From Myxococcales bacterium (GTDB lineage: Bacteria; Myxococcota; Myxococcia; Myxococcales; Myxococcaceae): 24,694 nt of DNA. The position numbers and the translations under genes are program-made. The notes below the pieces were generated by a model. That model was not told the origin of the DNA. It saw only the letters and a program-made list of their open reading frames with translations, and searched no databases. Positions within the stretch are counted from its first letter, which is position 1, and each line of letters begins with the position of its first letter. This document shows, one piece after another, positions 16,837-23,213 of the stretch. The stretch spans positions 5,514 through 30,207 of the forward strand of contig PMBV01000361.1 of the NCBI GenBank assembly GCA_003153055.1, in the 5' to 3' direction.

Positions 16837-17167
16837 TCAGGGAGCGTAGGCGCCGTAGCCCATCGCGTCGGTGGCCTGGGCGTGGAAGTCGATGGTCCCG
16901 ATTCGTGATTGGCTCTTCTTCGCAGGCGCAGCGCTGCTGATGTTCTTAGCCGGTCTGGCCCTTCGACTCGCTGCCGAGAAGCGCCGGGCCGTCTGACCGG
17001 TTCCAGCACCTGCATCGAATCGAAGGCGTTGATCACGGGAGTGCGCAGTGTCGACGGGAGTTGTCTATGGAGTGAGCGGGGCGGGGAACTCTGCCTCACC
17101 GTGTTCGATTGCTGACCCGCTTTCTGGTCTGGCGCCTCGATAGGGCTCATCACGGAGGATGACAAAC
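16837..17167. other. 331-base gap before the Big2/cytochrome c gene; only a 34-codon ORF seen
   Basis: The gap between the divergent S2P-like gene and the cytochrome c gene holds a possible small membrane peptide gene (16892-16996, listed separately). Other frames show only low-complexity translations. Promoters for both flanking genes must lie here, but I could not identify hexamers confidently. GGAGG at 17154-17158 is the ribosome-binding site of the next gene. Confidence 0.35.
16892..16996 (+). CDS. Possible 34-residue single-span membrane peptide
   Basis: The frame from ATG 16892 to TGA 16996 encodes a charged start (MVPIRDW), one hydrophobic helix of about 20 residues (LFFAGAALLMFLAGLALRLA) and a basic end (AEKRRAV), typical of real small membrane proteins. 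A GGAAG (16884-16888) lies only three bases before the ATG. An upstream in-frame GTG at 16871 would add seven residues. No family is recognised and the ORF is short enough to occur by chance. Confidence 0.35.
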   Translation: MVPIRDWLFFAGAALLMFLAGLALRLAAEKRRAV

Positions 17168-17944
17168 ATGCGACGTGCATATTGGATCGGCCCCGTCTCG
17201 CTGGCTGCCGCGTGGGCTGTGCTCTCAGGCGCCTGCGGGATTGACAGGACGAGCGACTGCGCTCAACCGGGGCTGACTATCGCCTTCTCTCCGATGTACT
17301 CGGCCTCTGAGAGCGGCCACGTCTACCAGGTTCCCGCCATCGTCCCGTCGGTGGCGTCGAGCTCGCTGAGCTGGAGCGCCTCGAATCCGTCGATCGCCTC
17401 CATCGCCAGCGACCCGGTTACCGGCGGGGTGATGATCACCGCGAAGAGCGCGGGCACCACCGCCATCACGGCGCATGCAGGGACGCTGTGCGGCACCTCG
17501 CGGCTCACGGTGACCGCCGCCACCCCGGAGGACTGGGCGTTGGGGAGCGCTCAGTACAACGGCACCGGCTCCTGCGCGAGCTGCCACGGCGACGCGGCCA
17601 CCAACGGCGGGTTCAAGGACATCGCCCACACCCCGGAGCAGACCGGTGGGTACAGCGACAGCGACCTCGACGGGATCATTCGCAAGGGCTTGGTGCCCGA
17701 CGGCGGCTACTACGACGGCACGCTGGTACCGCTCAGGCAGTTTGGGCTCATCCACAAGTTCGCGCTGACCGACGCGCAGCTCAACGGCGTCATCATCTAC
17801 CTCCGTTCACTCACACCGACCCCGCAGACCGGGACCGCCGACTTCGGGGGGCATTGGGGGGGCCGCGACGGTGGCAGTCCCCCTTGGGGCCGTCCAGACG
17901 GCGGCCATCGCCCCGACCCTGGCTCCGTCAGCGACGCGGGATAG
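17168..17944 (+). CDS. Exported Big2 - cytochrome c domain protein
   Basis: 258 residues. The N-terminal signal (WIGPVSLAAAWAVLSGACG) ends in an LSGAC that resembles but does not exactly match a lipobox, so lipidation is uncertain. Residues about 33-118 form a bacterial Ig-like (Big2) domain (SWSASNPSIASI, SAGTTAITA), and residues about 122-215 a mono-heme cytochrome c domain with CASCH, HTPEQTGGYSDSDL and a conserved distal segment IYLRSLTP. The rest is a Gly/Asp/Pro-rich tail. It should be periplasmic or surface-located and carry electrons or act in an unknown redox process. ATG 17168 is chosen: GGAGG (17154-17158) is nine bases upstream, whereas the ATG at 17159 directly abuts it. It converges with the lipoprotein gene at 18216. 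Confidence 0.78.
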   Translation: MRRAYWIGPVSLAAAWAVLSGACGIDRTSDCAQPGLTIAFSPMYSASESGHVYQVPAIVPSVASSSLSWSASNPSIASIASDPVTGGVMITAKSAGTTAITAHAGTLCGTSRLTVTAATPEDWALGSAQYNGTGSCASCHGDAATNGGFKDIAHTPEQTGGYSDSDLDGIIRKGLVPDGGYYDGTLVPLRQFGLIHKFALTDAQLNGVIIYLRSLTPTPQTGTADFGGHWGGRDGGSPPWGRPDGGHRPDPGSVSDAG

Positions 17945-18074
17945 TGAACGACGGGGCCCCGACGCTCGAGCGGAGCAGGTCGCGGGCTGCTGTCCAACCA
18001 CCGAGGCCGTCTGGCCAGCCCCTCGACCCGAGACCTCGGTGAGCACCCGTGTGGCTCGCAGGGTTGAGGCCCAA

Positions 18075-18093
18075 ATGGAAGAGCAGCTTCCAT
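18075..18093. terminator. Candidate hairpin in the convergent gap
   Basis: A perfect 7-bp inverted repeat, ATGGAAG-AGCAG-CTTCCAT, lies between the converging cytochrome c and lipoprotein genes (gap 17945-18215). It has no T-tract on either strand, so it may be a weak or factor-dependent terminator or mRNA 3' end. Nothing else is seen in this 271-base gap. Confidence 0.3.
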
Positions 18094-18215
18094 CCGGGAC
18101 GTGTCGGACTTGGGAGTGTCTGGTCTCTCTCGCTCCGAAGAAGGGGCCACCCCTCACCACCTCTGGTCGTGTTCCATGGCCATTCGAGCGGGTGAGGTCG
18201 CGCGGCGGGCGCGCG

Positions 18216-19199
18216 TCACGGCGCCGCTGGCCCCACCCCGACGTCGCTCCCGGTGAAGTCGGAGGCCTTCACCGGCGCGTTCGCGAGCGTGAGGAAGCTG
18301 AGCGCCTCGACCGCCGCGCTGAGGTGGGCGCAGTCGGACGGCACGGAGGAAGCCCCCTGTCCGTCGAGCGCCTGGAGCCCGGCCTCGTCGATCGACGACG
18401 GGAGGCAGAAGTACTTGGGCGCCTGCCCCGGCATCATGCTCGCCACCGACGTCTTGAACAGGAAGTGCTCGCCGCTCCCCCGCGACACGCCTGAGCCGAG
18501 GAGGCTCGTCCAGTTGGCGCCATCGGTCCCGGCGACCAAAGCCCGCAGGGTGAAGCGGTGGGTGCCCGCGTTGCCCGTCAGGTCGGTACGCACCGTGAAG
18601 CCGTTCCCCGTGGCCCCGCCCATCGTCGAGCCGGCCGGGTACTCGACGAGGTTCACCAGAATGAAAGAGACGTCTTGGCTCGCGGTGTCGAAGCTCCCCT
18701 GAATCTGCCCCAGCGAGCGCTGCTGGGTGGCGTCGGGTGCCCAGCGGAAGGCGAGCAAGGCCGAGGTGGTGGTGCCCGCCACCTTGAGGGCGAAGCCATT
18801 GCGGTAACCAGGGCCCGTCACGTCGTCGCCCAGGCAGGTGTAAGTCGGCCCCGGCCCCACGTCGTAGGGAGCCGCCACCGTCTGCTCCCGCATCGCGGCG
18901 CAGTGCCCGCTGGCGGAGCTGCCCTCATCGTCGAAGGTGTGGAGCTCCTTGTAGAGGTTGGTGAGGTCCACCTTCCCCTCGTCGCGGGGGAACTGGTATT
19001 CGCGGAGCAGCTGGAACATCGCGTTGATCTCCGCGCTGCCGCCCAGCGCCGAGCGGGTCTTGGCCACCGTGAGGCCTTGGCTCGAGGTGCCCACGGCGGC
19101 GAAGGCTGGCGCCGCGGCCTGGGCCTTCTCGAGGAACTTCATCCCGCCGCTCCCGCAGCCGAGAAGGAGCAAGACACACAACGAAGCGATGGCGCGCAT
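18216..19199 (-). CDS. Lipoprotein of unknown function
   Basis: 327 residues. A short signal with basic start and lipobox LLGC (Cys15) marks it as a lipoprotein, followed by a Gly/Ser linker. The mature part has scattered cysteines, a proline-poor N-terminal helical zone (TVAKTRSALGGSAEINAMFQLL) and later beta-rich zones (FALKVAGTTTSALLAFRW, FTVRTDLTGNAGTHRFTLRAL). I do not recognise the family and see no catalytic motif; long, secreted, strand-rich lipoproteins of this kind are frequent in myxobacteria. The ATG at 19199 has GGAGG four bases upstream. The 269-base gap to the FAAL gene should hold the divergent promoters; I found no clear elements there. Confidence 0.78.
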   Translation of the reverse strand: MRAIASLCVLLLLGCGSGGMKFLEKAQAAAPAFAAVGTSSQGLTVAKTRSALGGSAEINAMFQLLREYQFPRDEGKVDLTNLYKELHTFDDEGSSASGHCAAMREQTVAAPYDVGPGPTYTCLGDDVTGPGYRNGFALKVAGTTTSALLAFRWAPDATQQRSLGQIQGSFDTASQDVSFILVNLVEYPAGSTMGGATGNGFTVRTDLTGNAGTHRFTLRALVAGTDGANWTSLLGSGVSRGSGEHFLFKTSVASMMPGQAPKYFCLPSSIDEAGLQALDGQGASSVPSDCAHLSAAVEALSFLTLANAPVKASDFTGSDVGVGPAAP

Positions 19200-19468
19200 G
19201 AGGCCTCCGCCGGGAGGTCTGTGCAACCAGGCGGCCCAACCCAACCGCCCGACATGGCTCCGATGTGGAGAGGTCGCCGGCGGGGGCGAGGGTCCGGCGG
19301 ACCCGTGAGTCACGAGCGAAACCGCGTGTGACGAGTCGAACGCAACCCGGTGGCCGCGGCTGACCCGGCGCGTGTGTGTGGTGCCCACCGGATTCCGGGC
19401 CCATGAAGACGGCCTCGACTGTGCACACCGGCACGACTCGACTCTCTTTGGCTGTCCCTGGGGGAACC

Positions 19469-21190
19469 ATGAATCGGTTGAGGGACGTGAGCTCGTTGAG
19501 TGACCTCCTGGAGCGCCGGGCTGCCGAGACGCCCGATCGCGTGGCCTACCTGTACCTCGGTTCGCCGACGGGCCCGGTCTCGTGCACCGACGCGGCGCTG
19601 CTGGCGCGGGCGCAGGCCATCGCCCACCGGCTCCGCGCGCACGGCGAGCGCGGTCAGCGCGTGCTCTTGCTCTACCCACCGGGCCTCGACTTCATTGAGG
19701 CCTTTCTCGGCTGCGCCTGGGCCGGCGCCATCGCGGTGCCCGCGCCTCCGCCGAACCCACTCAAGCCCGAGCGCAGCCTGGCTCGGCTGGTGTCGATCGT
19801 CGACAACGCCCAGCCCACCGTGGCGCTCACCACCGCCGACATGTTGGCCGCGATGGGCGAGGCGGTCGCTCGGAGCACCACCTTCTCTCGCATCGCCTGG
19901 CTCTCCACCGACGGGCTCACGGCACCCGGCCCGGTACCCAGGGTGGTGACCACCAAGGAAGACGTGGCGCTCTTGCAGTACACCTCGGGGTCCACCGCCA
20001 CCCCCAAGGGAGTCGCCCTCTCCCACGGCAACCTGCTCCACAACGTCGCCTCCTTCGACCTGGGGTGGGACCACACCCCCGACAGCGTGCTGGTCAACTG
20101 GCTGCCGGCCTTTCACGACCTGGGGCTGGTCTACGGAATTCTGGCGCCACTCTGGGGCGGCTTTCGCAGCATACAGATGTCGCCCATCGACGTGATTCAG
20201 CGCCCGCAGTTGTGGCTCGAGGCCATCACCCAGCACCGTGGCACCCACAGCACCGGGCCCAACTTCATCTACGAGCTCTGCGCCCGAAAGGTGACTGACG
20301 CCGACCGCGACCGGCTCGACCTCTCCAGCTGGAAGATGGCGCTCACCGCGGCCGAGCCGGTGCGGGCGGAGACGATGGCGCGCTTCACCGAGCGCTTCGC
20401 CGGAGTGGGCTTCCGCTCCACCGCCTTCTGTCCGGGCTTCGGGCTCTCCGAGGGCACTTGCAAGGTGGTGGCCGTGACGGCGCAGGAGCCGTGGACGGTG
20501 CTGCACGTGAGGGACGACCGCCTCGAGCAGCATCAGGTCGAGCTGTGCCTGCCGGGGCCCCACAGCCGCGCGGCGGTGGCCTGCGGGCGCCCGACCGGAG
20601 GCGTGGGGGTGGAGATCGTCGACCCCGAGACGCGGCTGCGCTGCCCGCCGGGCTCGGTGGGTGAGATTTGGGTCAGCGGCCCCAGCGTCGCCCAGAGCTA
20701 CTGGGAGCAGCCCGAGGCCACCGAGGCGCAGCTCCGGGCCCACTTGGCCGACGGAGGGCCGACGCCTCACTTGCGCACCGGCGACCTGGGCTTCCTCCAC
20801 GACGGCCAGCTCTACATCACCGGCCGCCTCAAGGACCTCATCATCGTCCGCGGCAGCAACCACTACCCGCAAGACCTCGAGTACACCGCTCAAGACGCCT
20901 GCCCCGCCGTGCGCCCGGGCTGTGTCGCCGCCTTCTCCTACGAAACAGACGGTGACGAGCGGGTGGCGGTGGTGGCCGAGCTCGACCGCCAGAGCTCCGG
21001 GGGGACCAGCGCCTCGCTCGACGAGGTCATCGCGCAGATCCGCATGGCCATCTCCGAGAACCACGGGCTCAAGGCCCACCGGGTGGAGTTGATTCGCGCC
21101 GGCACCATTCCCAAGACCACCAGCGGGAAGATTCAACGACAGGCGTGCAAGCGGGCCTTGCTCGCAGGAACGCTCGAGGTGCTTCGATGA
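19469..21190 (+). CDS. Fatty acyl-AMP ligase (FAAL)
   Basis: 573 residues of the adenylate-forming superfamily. It should activate a free fatty acid with ATP to acyl-AMP and transfer it to a carrier protein, not to CoA. Seen: P-loop YTSGSTATPKGV (171-182), WLPAFHDLGLVYGIL (211-225) typical of FAALs, RTGDLGF (436-442), the FAAL-style GRLKDLIIVRGSNHYPQDLE (452-471) and the C-terminal catalytic Lys554 in TTSGKIQR. The segment around 336-375 fits the FAAL insertion that blocks CoA use. The ATG at 19469 follows GGGGGAA; a start at 19403 is possible but adds only unrelated residues. The stop overlaps the acyl carrier protein start (ATGA), so its acceptor is very likely that protein. Confidence 0.9.
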   Translation: MNRLRDVSSLSDLLERRAAETPDRVAYLYLGSPTGPVSCTDAALLARAQAIAHRLRAHGERGQRVLLLYPPGLDFIEAFLGCAWAGAIAVPAPPPNPLKPERSLARLVSIVDNAQPTVALTTADMLAAMGEAVARSTTFSRIAWLSTDGLTAPGPVPRVVTTKEDVALLQYTSGSTATPKGVALSHGNLLHNVASFDLGWDHTPDSVLVNWLPAFHDLGLVYGILAPLWGGFRSIQMSPIDVIQRPQLWLEAITQHRGTHSTGPNFIYELCARKVTDADRDRLDLSSWKMALTAAEPVRAETMARFTERFAGVGFRSTAFCPGFGLSEGTCKVVAVTAQEPWTVLHVRDDRLEQHQVELCLPGPHSRAAVACGRPTGGVGVEIVDPETRLRCPPGSVGEIWVSGPSVAQSYWEQPEATEAQLRAHLADGGPTPHLRTGDLGFLHDGQLYITGRLKDLIIVRGSNHYPQDLEYTAQDACPAVRPGCVAAFSYETDGDERVAVVAELDRQSSGGTSASLDEVIAQIRMAISENHGLKAHRVELIRAGTIPKTTSGKIQRQACKRALLAGTLEVLR

Positions 21191-21438
21191 GCCGCGACCG
21201 AGAAGAGCTCCGACGGGAAGTGACGGAGATCGTCAGTCGGGTTGGAGAAATCTCCCAGGAATCGATTCAGCCGGGGGAGTCGCTGCACCGCTACGGCATC
21301 GACTCGCTGGCCGGAGTCAACATCGCCTATGAGCTGAGCATGCTCAGCGGGCGCGACGCTCCGCCCACGCTGCTCACCGAGCTGGACACCATCGACAAGC
21401 TGGTGGACTTCGTCATCGACGGGCGAGGCTCGCGATGA
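21187..21438 (+). CDS. Acyl carrier protein
   Basis: 83 residues, the size of a stand-alone carrier protein. The phosphopantetheine attachment site is Ser40 in YGIDSLAGV (36-44), with the expected helix before and after it. It is charged at the N-terminus and has an acidic helix 2-3 face (ELDTIDKLVDFVIDG). It overlaps the FAAL gene by ATGA at 21187-21190 and the following gene by ATGA at 21435-21438, so all three should be made in equal order from one mRNA. The likely role is to receive the acyl group from the FAAL and present it to the synthase; this is inference from context. Confidence 0.92.
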   Translation: MSRDREELRREVTEIVSRVGEISQESIQPGESLHRYGIDSLAGVNIAYELSMLSGRDAPPTLLTELDTIDKLVDFVIDGRGSR

Positions 21439-23039
21439 AGTACCTCCGCGTCCACGCCCGCGTCAGCATGCAGGCTCCGGCCGTCGCTATCGCCGATCAG
21501 ACCCAGCACGCCTGCGAGGTGCTCAACCTCTCGGTGGGTGGTGCGCTCCTGGTCGGCGACGCATTGCCGGTCGATGCCGCGCTCGACCTCCAGCTGCACG
21601 TCGGCGGCGCCGAACCCCTCGCCCTGCGCGCTCAGGTGGTGCGCCGGGAGACGCTCCCTGATGGGCGGCCGGCGGTCGCGGTAGCCTTCCAAGATGTCAC
21701 CCCCCAGCTGGAGACGCGCCTGGCCCAGGCGGTGACCGACGGCTTCAAGAGCCTGGGCGCTCGGGTGCTGGGGCTGGTGCGGGGAGAGCTGCAACGCAGC
21801 GGCGTCACCGACGTGGCCGCGGTGGCCGAAGCGCTGCACCGCATCAAGGAAGAGCAAGCCCGGTCGCACCTGTTCTCGGCGGACCTCTACACCGAGAAGG
21901 GCAGCGATACCGTGGCCACCATCGTCTCCTCCACCACCGGGCAGCGGCGGGAGTGCGTGGTCTGGTCGCTCAACCTCTACCTGGGGCTGAACCGAAACCC
22001 CAACGTCCTCGAGAAGACTCGCGCGGTGCTGGCGCGCTACGGCACCGGCTGCGGCACCTCGGCGGCCTCGGGTGGGCTCAGCACCTTGCACTGGCAGATC
22101 AGCCAACGGGTCGCTCGGATGGTGGGCAAGGAACAGGCGCTGGTCTTCCCCACCGGGTACAGCGCCAACCTGGGAGCCCTCTCGGCGTTGCCTGGCCCCA
22201 AGGACCTGGTGCTGCTCGACCGCGAGGCGCACGCCAGCATGCTCGACGGCGTCCGCCTGTCGGGGAAGAAGTGGTTGGCCTTCAAGCACAACGATGTCGA
22301 TGACCTGGCCGAGAAGCTGCGCCGCTACGCGCCTCACCATGAGAACGTCTTCGTCGCGGTGGAGAGCGCCTACTCGATGAGCGGCGATCTCGCCCCCCTC
22401 GAGGCGATCGCCGCGCTCAAGAAGCACCACCGCTTCTTCCTCTACGTCGACGAGGCCCACACCTTCGGGTTCTACGGCGAAGGGGGCCGCGGCTACTGCC
22501 ATCAGCTCGGCGTGAGCGACCAGGTGGACTTCATCATGTCCACCTTCTCGAAGGCCACCGCGTCCATCGGAGGCTTCGTCGCCGCCGACGCGAAGTTCTG
22601 CACGCTGTTGCAGGCCTCGGCCACGCCGTACATCTTCCAGGCCTGCCTCTCGCCACCCGACGCAGGAGCGATCCTCGCCTCACTCGACGAGATCGAGCAG
22701 AACCCCAGCCTCGCCCAGACCCTGCACGAGAACAACCGGGTGATGCGCGAGCAGTTGGTGCGCGCTGGCTTCGACCTCGGCAAGAGCCAGAGCCCCGTCA
22801 TCCCCGTCTACGTACCCGACCTCGAGAAACTCTACCGGCTGTGTTCCCAGCTCTACCTCGACGGCATCTACTCGGTGCCGGTGGTGTACCCGGCGGTCGG
22901 GGTGAGCGAAGGCCGCATTCGCTTCATCGTCAACGCCAGCCACACCCGCGCGCAGATCGACCGCACCGTGAGCGCTCTGGTCAACCACGCGCGCACCCTC
23001 GGCATCCTCCGCTCAGGCACGGAATCTACCCGTCCCTGA
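21435..23039 (+). CDS. PilZ domain fused to PLP-dependent alpha-oxoamine synthase (serine palmitoyltransferase-like)
   Basis: 534 residues. Residues 1 to about 100 are a PilZ domain with both c-di-GMP-binding parts: RVHAR (5-9, RxxxR) and NLSVGG (31-36, NxSxxG). Residues about 135-525 are an alpha-oxoamine synthase of the KBL/AONS/SPT type: LYLGLNRNP (181-189), GTGCGTSAASGG (203-214), REAHASMLDG with His266, VDEAH (338-342), GRG (351-353) and Schiff-base Lys373 in TFSKATASIGGF. TFSK and DEAH-G-x-x-G-E-G-G-R-G resemble serine palmitoyltransferases. Such enzymes condense an acyl thioester with an amino acid and release CO2. The substrate amino acid cannot be read. A PilZ on this family is not a standard architecture that I know. 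The ATG overlaps the ACP stop. The gene ends 60 bases before a terminator hairpin. Confidence 0.92.
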   Translation: MKYLRVHARVSMQAPAVAIADQTQHACEVLNLSVGGALLVGDALPVDAALDLQLHVGGAEPLALRAQVVRRETLPDGRPAVAVAFQDVTPQLETRLAQAVTDGFKSLGARVLGLVRGELQRSGVTDVAAVAEALHRIKEEQARSHLFSADLYTEKGSDTVATIVSSTTGQRRECVVWSLNLYLGLNRNPNVLEKTRAVLARYGTGCGTSAASGGLSTLHWQISQRVARMVGKEQALVFPTGYSANLGALSALPGPKDLVLLDREAHASMLDGVRLSGKKWLAFKHNDVDDLAEKLRRYAPHHENVFVAVESAYSMSGDLAPLEAIAALKKHHRFFLYVDEAHTFGFYGEGGRGYCHQLGVSDQVDFIMSTFSKATASIGGFVAADAKFCTLLQASATPYIFQACLSPPDAGAILASLDEIEQNPSLAQTLHENNRVMREQLVRAGFDLGKSQSPVIPVYVPDLEKLYRLCSQLYLDGIYSVPVVYPAVGVSEGRIRFIVNASHTRAQIDRTVSALVNHARTLGILRSGTESTRP

Positions 23040-23099
23040 CCGGGCGGGTCGGGTTGACCGGGGTCACGGCGACAGAAGGCCGCGGAATCCCGACGAGCG

Positions 23100-23120
23100 C
23101 GACGCCCAGCGGGGCGTTTT
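23100..23120 (+). terminator. Rho-independent terminator after the FAAL-ACP-synthase operon
   Basis: Hairpin ACGCCC-AGCG-GGGCGT (23102-23117) followed by TTTT (23117-23120), lying 60 bases after the stop of the PilZ-synthase gene on the plus strand. Stem of six GC-rich pairs and a four-base loop; the T-tract is short and continues into a C-run. Confidence 0.6.
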
Positions 23121-23176
23121 CCCCCCTCCCCCCAAAAAATGAGGGTCACCGAGACCCGGACCTGAATCCGCCACCA

Positions 23177-23213
23177 TCCTTCCCGTGAAGGAAATATTTG
23201 CGGAGGCACCTCC
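23177..23213 (+). promoter_or_regulatory. Two hairpins in the leader; the second encloses the ribosome-binding site
   Basis: TCCTTC-CCGT-GAAGGA (23177-23192) is a perfect 6-bp hairpin. Ten bases on, GGAGG-CA-CCTCC (23202-23213) is a perfect inverted repeat whose left arm is the ribosome-binding site and whose right arm ends next to the ATG of the following gene. As RNA it could form a 4-bp stem with a GCAC loop, limiting ribosome access. Confidence 0.5.
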
